64,000 nucleotides of DNA from an uncultured Shewanella sp. Its GTDB lineage: Bacteria > Pseudomonadota > Gammaproteobacteria > Enterobacterales > Shewanellaceae. The stretch spans positions 22,854 through 86,853 of the forward strand of contig NZ_CANLKR010000024.1 in assembly GCF_947491715.1 (NCBI RefSeq), read 5' to 3'. Below the pieces are notes generated by a model. The model was not told where the DNA came from, searched no databases, and saw only the letters and a program-made list of their open reading frames with translations. The position numbers were made by a program, and so were the translations under genes. This document shows, in pieces, positions 9,613 to 18,133 of this stretch. The first letter of the stretch is position 1; every line of letters starts with the position of its first letter.

Positions 9613-10737
9613 ATGCACCAAGCATTATTACAAGGACATCCCATTGATGAAAACAGTGTCAGTGGTGTAAAAATAAGTGAATTATATATTTGCTTTAAAA
9701 AACAAAAAGTTTTTCATCATCATACTGAAATTATATTATCAGACTTATCATTTCAATTATTAAAAACATTGCTCTTGCATTCTCCGGTTCCTCTATCATG
9801 TGACACATTACTCACTTTAGTATGGAAGAATGTGATCACTGGAGAAGAAAATGTCAAGCAAAGGATAAGTTTACTGCGTAAGTCTTTAGCGCCCTATCAA
9901 CAAAGCCTGTCTATACAAAATCGGCGGGGACAGGGGTATTACATAGATAACGCATTAACTTGGATTAAATCCGCTCCGCCAAAAAGAAAATCAAAATACC
10001 TTTCTTTGCATCAATATACCGTGATCAGCTTGACAATACTTTTGAGTTTAATGAGCTTGGCTTTTATTAAGATTAAAGGCACTAACCAAGTCTCATTGGA
10101 TATGAGTATCGATAACAGTGTACGGCTGGCTAAAAAGCAAGTAGATTTGGCTTTTTGTCTTGATGGACTCGATGATTACATCGAAATTGAAGACCAAGAT
10201 AGACTCGATATACAGGAAGAGGATTTTGCTATCGATACTTGGATCCGCACACAAGCGATGGGCCAAAGAGTCATTGTCGATAAACGCTTTGAAGATCAAG
10301 AAAAAGATGTCAAAGGCTATGTACTCTATATCGATGACGGTTTACTCTCTTTTCAACTCGCCACCGGCAATGGTACTTGGTATTGTTTGCAACCTCACTC
10401 TTCTTGTAGCCTTTATCATTCAAATGGCTTTATCGCCGATGGTGACTGGCACCATATCGCCGTGTCCATTGATCGAGATAGCCCTCAAGGCATGCGTTTT
10501 TATCTAGATGGAAAACTGATTGCCATCGCCGATCCCACTGACAGAATGACATCACTGGCAAATGATAAACCACTCAGAATAGGCAGTCGCTCTTCTTATA
10601 CTACAGGCTTATTCAAAGGGGCTATCGGCGCAATTAACCTCTATCACAGACAATTAAGTCAACATGAAATCAGCAGTCTCTTTAAGCAAGGCAATCCTAG
10701 ACGTTGCTACAGTATTGCCACCAAAGGTGGTGTATAA
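9613..10737 (+). CDS. CadC/ToxR-like transmembrane transcription regulator with a LamG sensor domain
   Basis: A 374-residue protein with three parts. Residues ~15-120 form an OmpR/PhoB-type winged helix (LLKTLLLHSPVPLSCDTLL, then VKQRISLLRKSL and RRGQGYYI). Residues ~136-155 form one membrane segment. Residues ~178-365 form a laminin-G/concanavalin-like jelly roll (DDYIEIEDQDRLDI, DGDWHHIAVSIDRD, MRFYLDGKLIA, PLRIGSRSS). This is ToxR/CadC topology, with DNA binding in the cytoplasm and a sugar- or protein-binding fold in the periplasm. AAGGAATC precedes the ATG. It stands alone, followed by a hairpin. Likely targets are the adjacent exported-protein genes, which is inference. The LamG domain replaces the usual periplasmic sensor. 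Confidence 0.8.
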   Translation: MHQALLQGHPIDENSVSGVKISELYICFKKQKVFHHHTEIILSDLSFQLLKTLLLHSPVPLSCDTLLTLVWKNVITGEENVKQRISLLRKSLAPYQQSLSIQNRRGQGYYIDNALTWIKSAPPKRKSKYLSLHQYTVISLTILLSLMSLAFIKIKGTNQVSLDMSIDNSVRLAKKQVDLAFCLDGLDDYIEIEDQDRLDIQEEDFAIDTWIRTQAMGQRVIVDKRFEDQEKDVKGYVLYIDDGLLSFQLATGNGTWYCLQPHSSCSLYHSNGFIADGDWHHIAVSIDRDSPQGMRFYLDGKLIAIADPTDRMTSLANDKPLRIGSRSSYTTGLFKGAIGAINLYHRQLSQHEISSLFKQGNPRRCYSIATKGGV

Positions 10738-10774
10738 CCCACAACCTTAATTCAATTCACCATCATTCCACCCA

Positions 10775-10793
10775 ACTCGGGATCTTCCCGAGT
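10775..10793 (+). terminator. Hairpin terminator after the LamG regulator
   Basis: ACTCGGGA and its complement form an 8-bp stem with a TCT loop 38 bases after the stop codon, followed by ATATTCT. The rest of 10794-11107 is AT-rich leader DNA for the next gene, in which I see no further feature. Confidence 0.6.
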
Positions 10794-11120
10794 ATATTCT
10801 CACACTCTTTATACCGATATACCGACATAAAAATCACATTAAAAATATGACTATTTTGTGACCAAAGAAAACAATATATTGCATAAAAACAGACAATTAA
10901 AAAGGTAACAGCACTTTTACCTTATTTTTATTTTGTTTTACTGTTAATACAACTTCCATTCTACCAATCTCATACTCCAACAGAGTTAAGGCTCTTTAGG
11001 AGATAAGCAACACCCAATTGATAAACAATGAAACACAATCAATTTTAATTTATTTCTGACACTCATTATTTCGTGTCCAGATTAATTACATTTTTATTCT
11101 TTAACTATAAGGAGGTAGTA

Positions 11121-11843
11121 ATGAAAAAAGTGGTAGCGGGTCTTTTTTGTGGTTTTGCTCTGCTTGTAATGATTCTTGTCACCTTTTATAACGACGACAA
11201 AGCGCAAAAGCCAAGTCTCGTTAATGAGAATGACGCCGAGCAGCAAATATCATTAAGTAAAAAGAGTGATAAGCCTGAGTGGAATTGGGATTCAAATGAA
11301 ATGCTTGCTGAGAGTGTTCATTTAGATGGTCATCATGATATCAAAGAAGCACTAAAAGAAAAAAAACAGTCACAAATCGTCAATAAGCTATCTGAGCTTG
11401 ATAGTGAAATAGCAAGATTATTTCTAGCACTTGATGACGTAAAGGTTGTAGACACCTTAGATCATCAAAGCTTAGAGGCACTCAATGAAAGGCTGAGTCA
11501 ATTTTATATGGATCACGATATTGTTAACAGGATCAATAATGGCGGCGTTAACGGAGATGATAGGCAAGCCGTTTCCATGTTGTTTGCCTATACCGCCAAA
11601 CTCAGGGAATCAATATCGGAAAAAAATATCGCAGTATTAACATCTCAAGTTAATCAACTGCAAGAAGACATTAACAGTGGCGAGTTTCCCTTACCGCAAC
11701 CATTGTCCTTGGCTCAGCGACAGCTCATAGAACAGCAGGTAACAGAAAATTACCAACAACGCCTGTTAGAACGAGAGGCCAGAAGAAAAGCAGAAGACGA
11801 GCAACTGGCTGAAGAAGAAATCGCATTTTTAAGTGGTAAATAA
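11121..11843 (+). CDS. Unrecognised membrane-anchored helical protein
   Basis: A 240-residue protein I do not recognise. An N-terminal signal anchor (MKKVVAGLFCGFALLVMILV) is followed by a linker containing WNWDSNEML, then long amphipathic helices, ending in a charged coiled coil (QQRLLEREARRKAEDEQLAE). The start at 11121 is chosen because AAGGAGGTAGTA precedes it; a GTG 48 bases upstream has no such site. The architecture (inner-membrane anchor plus extended helical body facing the periplasm) resembles that of lipase foldases, but I see no foldase signature. Its last codons and TAA stop form the first unit of the 13-bp tandem repeat. It precedes two exported proteins that may work with it. 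Confidence 0.55.
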   Translation: MKKVVAGLFCGFALLVMILVTFYNDDKAQKPSLVNENDAEQQISLSKKSDKPEWNWDSNEMLAESVHLDGHHDIKEALKEKKQSQIVNKLSELDSEIARLFLALDDVKVVDTLDHQSLEALNERLSQFYMDHDIVNRINNGGVNGDDRQAVSMLFAYTAKLRESISEKNIAVLTSQVNQLQEDINSGEFPLPQPLSLAQRQLIEQQVTENYQQRLLEREARRKAEDEQLAEEEIAFLSGK

Positions 11844-11991
11844 GAGTGATAAATAAGAGTCGTAAATATGAATGGTAAATAAGAATCGTAAATAAGAATC
11901 GTAAATAAGAATTGTAAATAAGAATCGTAAATAAGAATGGTAAATAAGAGCAGTAAATAATAGTCGTAAATAAGAATGGTAAATAATTTTT
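11836..11991 (+). repeat. 13-bp tandem repeat, about twelve units
   Basis: The consensus GTAAATAAGAATC repeats with an exact 13-bp period from 11836 to about 11991. Internal units are near-identical; the first two, the ninth, the tenth and the last are diverged. The first unit includes the last codon and TAA stop of the upstream gene, so the array seems to have grown out of that 3' end. Each unit contains TAA, so the array is read as stops on the plus strand; an apparent minus-strand ORF with repeated LFTILIYHSYLR is a by-product of the periodicity. Confidence 0.9.
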
Positions 11992-12087
11992 GTATCGAGG
12001 CTCAACAGCACTTGGTACAGAAAGAGTATGTTTGGCAAATGTGCCGCCGAACATTTTTAATGAGTGTCATTATAAAGGAATATATAC

Positions 12088-13935
12088 ATGAGTGTTAATT
12101 TTAAAAAATTGCTACTAGCAAGTGTTATCTCTGTGGCGGGAGGACAGGCATTTGCAACGCCTGTTATTAATCCAGATTATGAAAGTGATGTAAACGTGCC
12201 GAGTAGTCATGTTGATAGCACTCGATGGTTTCACGGTGCGAGCAGTACTGACATATATATTGCGCCACCTGAAAAAGGTGCCGTATCACTCACAAGTTAC
12301 GCACCACAAAATCCAAGTTATTGTACTGATTTGGCCATTGTCAGAGCCAGTGAACAAAATGCAAACACCATGCTTGTTTTGTTAAGTGAGCAGTTATTTG
12401 CAAATATGGTTGATTATGGATTGTATGAGTTTGAGCTAGACGACAGTGGTCGCCCAGTCATTGAAAATAATTTGCCTGTCTTTCGTCTCGATAACAATGG
12501 CCTGAAAATTCCAACAGATTTCAAGGTTGAAATAGATACCGCTGGCGCACAAGTGTCTCATACAAAAGCGGTCATGGATATCGCTAAGAGGGCGGTGAAA
12601 GATGCAGAAGATAATGAGCGAGCAGCGGAAAATGCCCAGATAGATGCGAAAGATGATTTTTATCAATGCCGAGAAGATGCAGATTATCGAGGAGTAGATT
12701 GGCGTGATTATTGTTCTCTCGAGTATGAGGATTACAAATTTGCAAGAGATGAGTACACCCTAGCAAGAAACGTCTTGCGAGATACTCAAGACAGTTTTTA
12801 CGATGCAGAGTATGAGTATGAGACAGCAGACGGTATTTTGGATGGCTTTGAAGATGAACTCCTTGAGAACGCCGGCAGAATTCAAAGTATGAGGATGTTA
12901 GTAACTCAGGAGAAAGTCTTTCTTGCTGGCATGTATAAAGAGATCGCAGGCATTTATGGCGGTCAGCTTAATATGGAATACCAAACGCTTTGGGGTGATG
13001 AAATTGCGGCCTTTGCAGCACTTAACCCCGGAAAAAATATTCGCCGTGTCGATGTCTATAATCCGGTGATTTCAATTGGTACGTCACCAGAAATTTTGGT
13101 GAATAGCCCTGGACTTGCTAGCGCACCCGGTCTTGCCTGGACCTATTTAAATATTGGTGGTATAGGTGCCAGACACGATTTTGAAGATATGCCTGATGGT
13201 TTAGGTGAGGGCCCTGAAGATAATGTTTTAAATGGATGGTCAGATAGTTTTACCGGCCAGACGGGTCTGTTGTTAAGATCTTCTTGCACAATGATTGAAG
13301 GGACTGATGGCTTACCTCAGGATGAAAAGTTCGCCGTCTACGCCAATAATTTTAGCGAGTATTTAGCCCCCAAAATTGCCTATTCATTTGATGTCAGAGC
13401 CAATGCGTCTTATGAAGCGACTTATAACCGCAGTGAGTTTTTAAAAGTGGTTAAAAAAGTCACTCAATCACGTGGTTTCTTTAACAGTAGCAGCAAAAAC
13501 GAAGTCACAGAAGAATTTAAAGATAGCCGAGCGTTTGAAATGACCTTTACCGCCGATGCCGTTAATGACAAGCTTAGTGATGATGACAAAAAAGCGCTGA
13601 CAGAGGTTGTTCGTGCTCGGTTGCTTACAGATGTGCTTGATGCAGTCGGTCGTCGAGGTATGGTAGAAGATCCTAATCTGGACTTTGTACCAGTGCCTGA
13701 GTCTTATACCGTTCAGCTTTCCAATCAACTTCAGCGCACTTGCCTATTTGGTTGGGGTTATCGGTGCTGGGGTGGATGGTTTTTCTATGGTATAGGCTCC
13801 ATTTGGGGGGGGAGTTCTACTGCGATGACATCCTATGAGCAAAGCCATGATTATGAGTCAAGTGAAACAGTCACTGACTATTTCTTTATTAACTATGACT
13901 ACGCCATTAACTTTCCCCCAGAGCGAAGTGAATAG
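12088..13935 (+). CDS. Unrecognised large exported coiled-coil protein
   Basis: A 615-residue protein with a typical Sec signal peptide (cleavage near QAFA, residue ~23). The mature part starts with a segment around YCTDLAIVRASEQ. It continues with a ~120-residue charged coiled coil (AKRAVKDAEDNERAAENAQ, FARDEYTLARNVLRD) containing a Cys pair (QCRED, DYCSLEYED). A C-terminal domain follows, with an LTEVVRARLLTDVLDAV helix and a Cys/Trp-rich stretch (CLFGWGYRCWGGWFFYG). I know no family for it. AAGGAATA precedes the ATG and a terminator follows. The next gene has the same plan (signal peptide, early Cys, coiled coil with a Cys pair, late Cys/Trp motif) and is probably a distant paralogue or partner. 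Confidence 0.6.
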   Translation: MSVNFKKLLLASVISVAGGQAFATPVINPDYESDVNVPSSHVDSTRWFHGASSTDIYIAPPEKGAVSLTSYAPQNPSYCTDLAIVRASEQNANTMLVLLSEQLFANMVDYGLYEFELDDSGRPVIENNLPVFRLDNNGLKIPTDFKVEIDTAGAQVSHTKAVMDIAKRAVKDAEDNERAAENAQIDAKDDFYQCREDADYRGVDWRDYCSLEYEDYKFARDEYTLARNVLRDTQDSFYDAEYEYETADGILDGFEDELLENAGRIQSMRMLVTQEKVFLAGMYKEIAGIYGGQLNMEYQTLWGDEIAAFAALNPGKNIRRVDVYNPVISIGTSPEILVNSPGLASAPGLAWTYLNIGGIGARHDFEDMPDGLGEGPEDNVLNGWSDSFTGQTGLLLRSSCTMIEGTDGLPQDEKFAVYANNFSEYLAPKIAYSFDVRANASYEATYNRSEFLKVVKKVTQSRGFFNSSSKNEVTEEFKDSRAFEMTFTADAVNDKLSDDDKKALTEVVRARLLTDVLDAVGRRGMVEDPNLDFVPVPESYTVQLSNQLQRTCLFGWGYRCWGGWFFYGIGSIWGGSSTAMTSYEQSHDYESSETVTDYFFINYDYAINFPPERSE

Positions 13936-13949
13936 TCGCTAAAGGGATT

Positions 13950-13980
13950 AAAAGGGATCTGGATAAACTGGGTCCCTTTT
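13950..13980 (+). terminator. Rho-independent terminator after the large exported protein
   Basis: AAAAGGGA pairs with TCCCTTTT across a 15-base loop, 15 bases after the stop codon. The stem ends in the T-run itself, a usual intrinsic terminator form. Confidence 0.65.
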
Positions 13981-14076
13981 ACTTATGTTGAGAAAGTTAA
14001 TCGTTACATCAAAAATAAATGATTATTTCTCAATTAATAATGCATTGAAAAATTAACATAAATTGGCGGTTTAAAT

Positions 14077-15570
14077 ATGGACATTAAAGCAAGAGAATTC
14101 ACCCTCAGACGATGTTTCCCTCAGCTTCTACTTGGCATCCTGGGGATGTTGAGCGCTGCTAACACCCATAGTGTGTCAGCAGTTAATGCAACATCCAATC
14201 AAGCTTACGCAGGCTATGAGTTGATTAGTCGCACCGTGTTCAGCGATGAAAGATCCTGTGAAACCATAGAGCAGGCAAAGCTGGATTTAGAATATTCGAT
14301 TATGCTTAATGAGGTATACCGTCAGCAGCGTGAACAGAAACAACTAAGCTTTGACCAAAAAACAGCCCAGTTACAGTTGCAAACAAGTCAACTAGAGGCG
14401 TTTACTCTCAATAGGCTTGAGCGAGTACAAACGCTTTTATTGGCTCACGAGCACCTTGAGCGATTGCAAGAAGAAACAGCACAGGCAAAACAGCTTTATC
14501 GTGAATGTACTCGGGAAGATTGTAGCGCTGAATATCAACACTATAGAGATCTTCGAAAAAGAGAAAGAGACTATGAACAGGGCACAGTTAACCCATTAGA
14601 GGCTATCATCGCTGATCTTGACAGGGATATTTATCGACTAGAGGCTGATATTGTAGACCTTGAAAGCGACGTTTATGATCTGGCGCAGTTTTTATCCCAA
14701 GCAGATGCTGCTGCAGCGGATCTTAGTGAAAAACAGGCACTGTATACGGCCACGTTTGAATCGATGGGTGAATTGACTCAATTTAGAGGATATGGCGATA
14801 TCGAAGCGTTTGATTTTGTAAACACTGCCAGATTATTATTACATCGAGAGCAAGCTTACCCCCCAGTTAACGGCGTACCGATAGGTATTGTGAGTAGCAT
14901 TGAAACACTCGCGACACCATTAATCGGTAATGTCATGCCAGAAGGCGTTTTTGAGTGGCCTTTGACAAACGACTCCAGCAATATAGCCACTGAGCTACAC
15001 ACTCTACTTAACCAAACCTTTAATGCTGATCTTTATATTGATGAACACTATACTTGCGATATTTCACATGAGGGAGATGTTGAGGCGTTTATTCCGACCT
15101 TTTCACTGATGGTCAATGTGGCGGAAGATATAACCTTGTTAAATCAATACCGCATCAGTGTTGATCCACAGCTTGCTGTTGATGAGCTTGCTACTTTGAT
15201 AAAGGATGTCGCTTATCTCTCTACTGCGACTCTGGAGACGTTTTCTTTTTCAGAGTCAGCATTTTTGGTTGAAGCGATAACTGTATCAGATGAAACAGAA
15301 GCCGACTTAATACCGGGGTTATTAGCGCGTGATTTTCTTCATGCCTTGCTTGACCAATTCGCGGTTCCTGCACCCGATATTGACAATGTTCAATGCACTT
15401 CACAGATGATGAGTTCAGGATGTCAATTAGCGGGTTGGTGGCTAAACGGTCTAAATGCAGAAGACTTACCCAATGTGACGACCTCACCTTATACCATTGA
15501 ACTCAGTGACACCGTCAAATTGAGTGAGCGTATTTTTCTTTCTATGACTAAGGATGCTCCGCTTCCATGA
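14077..15570 (+). CDS. Unrecognised exported coiled-coil protein, possible partner of the preceding gene
   Basis: A 497-residue protein with an N-terminal signal sequence (hydrophobic core LLLGILGMLSAA, cleavage near SVSA). A cysteine (SCETIEQAKLD) is followed by a ~150-residue coiled coil (QQREQKQLSFDQKTAQLQLQ) containing a Cys pair (YRECTREDCSAEY). The C-terminal domain ends with LLARDFLHALLDQF and a Cys/Trp motif (CTSQMMSSGCQLAGWWLNG). This mirrors the preceding 615-residue protein: LLARDFLHALLDQF resembles its VRARLLTDVLDAV. I infer remote homology but cannot prove it by eye. No ribosome site stands out. The gene has its own leader after the terminator at 13980. Function unknown. Confidence 0.55.
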   Translation: MDIKAREFTLRRCFPQLLLGILGMLSAANTHSVSAVNATSNQAYAGYELISRTVFSDERSCETIEQAKLDLEYSIMLNEVYRQQREQKQLSFDQKTAQLQLQTSQLEAFTLNRLERVQTLLLAHEHLERLQEETAQAKQLYRECTREDCSAEYQHYRDLRKRERDYEQGTVNPLEAIIADLDRDIYRLEADIVDLESDVYDLAQFLSQADAAAADLSEKQALYTATFESMGELTQFRGYGDIEAFDFVNTARLLLHREQAYPPVNGVPIGIVSSIETLATPLIGNVMPEGVFEWPLTNDSSNIATELHTLLNQTFNADLYIDEHYTCDISHEGDVEAFIPTFSLMVNVAEDITLLNQYRISVDPQLAVDELATLIKDVAYLSTATLETFSFSESAFLVEAITVSDETEADLIPGLLARDFLHALLDQFAVPAPDIDNVQCTSQMMSSGCQLAGWWLNGLNAEDLPNVTTSPYTIELSDTVKLSERIFLSMTKDAPLP

Positions 15571-15876
15571 TTGGTGCCAAAGATGAAGTACGGGTAAATA
15601 GTGAGTGTATGATGGCGTCGAAATAAGGGCCAGTTCAATTTGGATTCAATTTATCTCGATTTAGTCGACCCTTGGGTGCTCTTCGTCATCATTACTCACT
15701 CGCCTCAAAGATTATGGCAGAATACTTAACCTGAAAGATGGCGACACCGCCATTATCCTGATGGTATAAAGAAAATCCAACTAAACGTCATTCAACCACA
15801 AAAGATCAACCCCCTTGTAATGGTCAATATTCATTGGCCATTACAAGCCGCATTTTATAACACATGCTGCATATGC
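15571..15876. other. Gene-free gap between convergent genes
   Basis: Apart from the hairpin at 15814-15847 I see no gene, repeat or other site in these 306 bases. Confidence 0.5.
15814..15847 (-). terminator. Hairpin terminator at the end of the nos operon
   Basis: A 15-bp stem (CTTGTAATGGTCAAT against ATTGGCCATTACAAG, one G-T position) with a 4-base loop lies 29 bases beyond the nosL stop codon. It could serve either strand; there is no strong T-run. Confidence 0.55.
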
Positions 15877-16371
15877 TTAAGGTCTTAACATTGTGATATT
15901 AATGTCATCATATGTGTATACTTTCCCACCGTTTTTTTTCATGAATCTATCGGCATCTTTCTTCATGGCAAAGCTGGCCAGTGTTTTCCCCATGGAGCCT
16001 AATTTGCTCGACCCTACCACATACCAAGCGGTTCGAGCATCAATAAAGTCACTGTCTTGAGGCGCTTCCCATGGAGTTTTTCCCATATCATGAACATAAA
16101 CCTCTTTTATTTGATATTGATATTCGGGATCGAGCAAAAAGCTAAATAAATCTAATGTGGAACAAAACTTCTTCACCTTAGTCGAAGTTTTAGTATAAGC
16201 CTCTCCCTTAGGTCCTGGAAAGTTAACAATAATCATGCCACAAAGATGACACTCATCTTGCGGCCCAATCTTTACCGCAGGATGGGCGGATTGAGCAGAA
16301 GGATCACCGCAAGCAACAATAAACAACAGCATAATCAAACTAAACAGGCTTTTTATATAACAGCACTTCAT
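15877..16371 (-). CDS. nosL: NosL, copper-binding lipoprotein of N2O reductase maturation
   Basis: A 164-residue lipoprotein that supplies Cu(I) for the CuZ centre of NosZ. It has a lipobox (FIVACGD) after a hydrophobic signal, then the copper-binding CHLCGM motif typical of NosL, and a later DARTAWYVVGS block. The start at 16371 is chosen because GAGGAAG precedes it and the signal peptide then has normal length; a longer frame upstream would add 18 polar residues. The ATG overlaps the nosY stop (ATGA), so translation is probably coupled. It is the last gene of nosRZDFYL. Confidence 0.9.
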   Translation of the reverse strand: MKCCYIKSLFSLIMLLFIVACGDPSAQSAHPAVKIGPQDECHLCGMIIVNFPGPKGEAYTKTSTKVKKFCSTLDLFSFLLDPEYQYQIKEVYVHDMGKTPWEAPQDSDFIDARTAWYVVGSSKLGSMGKTLASFAMKKDADRFMKKNGGKVYTYDDINITMLRP

Positions 16372-17186
16372 AATGTCTTCCTCTTTAATATCAATGCAGC
16401 AATCAGCAAGGGAAGAATAATCCAACTTAACATCGCAAACATTAACATCGATGATGATAAATTCGAATTAATTGCCACAGCCAAGACCCCATTAATATCC
16501 TCCGTCATTAAGCTAGCAAAGTTAATCAATCGAAATAAATCAGCGGGGTTCAATAACATCACATTCACCATTTGTTCCTGCGTTAATCCCTCTTTTATGC
16601 CAATCAACATGGCTAACAAGGCGAAATCGAAAACAAAAATAAAGAAGAACCAAACAATCAGTGACACTCCAACAGCCTTTGAGACTTCATTTACCGATAA
16701 ACTGATCACATAAGCAATGCTAATAAAACACAAGCCGAGTAAAATTGCCGTGCCAATAAACAGACTAAAAGCTGGAATAATATTGTCTAAAGAAGACTGC
16801 ATAAGCAGTAATACCATAGCACTGCCAAATCCTAAGCAAGTCGATAAACTGATGATCAGTCCATGGCCTAAAAATTTACCAAAAAGTAATTGATTGGGGC
16901 TTATTGGATAGGTAAATAATAATAGTAATGTACCTGACTCTTGCTCTCCGACAAATGCATCGTATGAAAGCAATAGCGTAATTAAAGGAATAAGGAAAAC
17001 GGCCAGACTCGACAAACTCGCCATAATAGACGAAATCGATGTAAATTGAAGTTCCCCTGAAATAATCGCTCCGTAATAACTTAACCCTAAAGATAAGATT
17101 GAAAATATAATCGTAATAGAGACAAACCAACGATTTCTGACTCCATCTTGAAATTCTTTTATTGCGATCGTTAAAATTGTCCCCAT
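16368..17186 (-). CDS. nosY: NosY, ABC transporter permease for N2O reductase maturation
   Basis: A 272-residue membrane protein with six hydrophobic segments, the permease partner of NosF. The complex works with NosD to deliver copper or sulfur for assembly of the CuZ cluster. The early segment FQDGVRNRWFVSITIIFSIL and EQESGTLLLLFTYPISPNQL are typical of ABC-2/NosY permeases. The ATG overlaps the nosF stop as TAATG and the stop overlaps the nosL start as ATGA, indicating one tightly coupled operon. Confidence 0.9.
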   Translation of the reverse strand: MGTILTIAIKEFQDGVRNRWFVSITIIFSILSLGLSYYGAIISGELQFTSISSIMASLSSLAVFLIPLITLLLSYDAFVGEQESGTLLLLFTYPISPNQLLFGKFLGHGLIISLSTCLGFGSAMVLLLMQSSLDNIIPAFSLFIGTAILLGLCFISIAYVISLSVNEVSKAVGVSLIVWFFFIFVFDFALLAMLIGIKEGLTQEQMVNVMLLNPADLFRLINFASLMTEDINGVLAVAINSNLSSSMLMFAMLSWIILPLLIAALILKRKTL

Positions 17187-18103
17187 TATTTCCCCCCAAT
17201 AATGTCAGATTGCTGAGTTGTCATTAAGTAATATTGATACAGTGACTCTAAACTCGGTGAATCGATATTAAAATCATGCAATGTCTCATACTTTAATAGC
17301 GCTTTCATTGTTGGTATTTTATCTTTTTCATTCACTTTTAAGATGGAAGGTGTCACTAGAAAATGTCGCAGCTCCTCATCATTTTTAAGATAAGCATCAA
17401 TACCTTGAGTTTTAATTTTAATGGGCAAATTAGCCTGTTCTCTCAATGCATCTACAGTTCCCATCGCAACTATCTTTCCTTTACTCAAAATTAAGGCTTT
17501 ATCGATATAAGGTTCAAGCCCCCGTAGTACATGCGAGCATAAAAGAATACTGGCACCATCACGCCTTAACATTTCCACACTCTGATAAAACTCATGGGTT
17601 GCAATAGGGTCTAACCCCACAGTCGGTTCATCTAACAACAGTAATTTAGGCCGCCCTAAAAAGGCTTGAGCGAGCCCTAAGCGTTGTCTCATACCTTTGG
17701 AATAGGTTTTAACAGGATCATTCATTACAGAATAAAGCTCAACCTGCTTCAAAAGTTCAATGACTTGGGTACGATTGACAGACTTAAGCCTCGCAAAAAA
17801 AGTCAGCACTTGTTTTGCGCTTAATTGCTCATAAAGTTTGACGTTTTCCGGTAAATAGCCAATATTTTTACGAGTGGAAATGGCCGTTGCTAAATAAGGA
17901 TTTAAACCAAAAACATTCACCTCTCCCTGAGTCGCATTAATGACACCTAGAATCAACTTCATCATTGTCGTCTTGCCTGCACCATTATGGCCCAACAATC
18001 CCAGTACCTCCCCCCTATTAACTTGTAAGCTAATATTATTTAAAGCCTGATTTTCCTTATAAAAATGACTCACATTTTTCAGTGATACAATTGTTTTCGT
18101 CAT
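17186..18103 (-). CDS. nosF: NosF, ABC transporter ATPase for N2O reductase maturation
   Basis: A 305-residue cytoplasmic ATPase. Walker A is GHNGAGKTT (about 38-46), the signature is YSKGMRQRLGLAQ and Walker B is LLLLDEPTVGLDP, followed by the switch His in LLCSHVLRG. It powers the NosDFY complex that matures NosZ. It lies 30 bases after nosD and overlaps nosY by one base. The ~90-residue C-terminal tail after the ATPase core is normal for NosF. Confidence 0.9.
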   Translation of the reverse strand: MTKTIVSLKNVSHFYKENQALNNISLQVNRGEVLGLLGHNGAGKTTMMKLILGVINATQGEVNVFGLNPYLATAISTRKNIGYLPENVKLYEQLSAKQVLTFFARLKSVNRTQVIELLKQVELYSVMNDPVKTYSKGMRQRLGLAQAFLGRPKLLLLDEPTVGLDPIATHEFYQSVEMLRRDGASILLCSHVLRGLEPYIDKALILSKGKIVAMGTVDALREQANLPIKIKTQGIDAYLKNDEELRHFLVTPSILKVNEKDKIPTMKALLKYETLHDFNIDSPSLESLYQYYLMTTQQSDIIGGK

Positions 18104-18133
18104 AATTGGCTGCTTATCTGTTTACTTAAATCA

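Noticed and set aside
11836..11991. CRISPR-like array or plasmid iterons
   Set aside because: Units are 13 bases with no spacers, and no replication gene is present.
11725..12054. Minus-strand ORF with repeated LFTILIYHSYLR units, looking like a repeat protein
   Set aside because: It is produced by reading the 13-bp tandem array (39 bases per 13 residues) in reverse; there is no ribosome site and composition is not coding-like.
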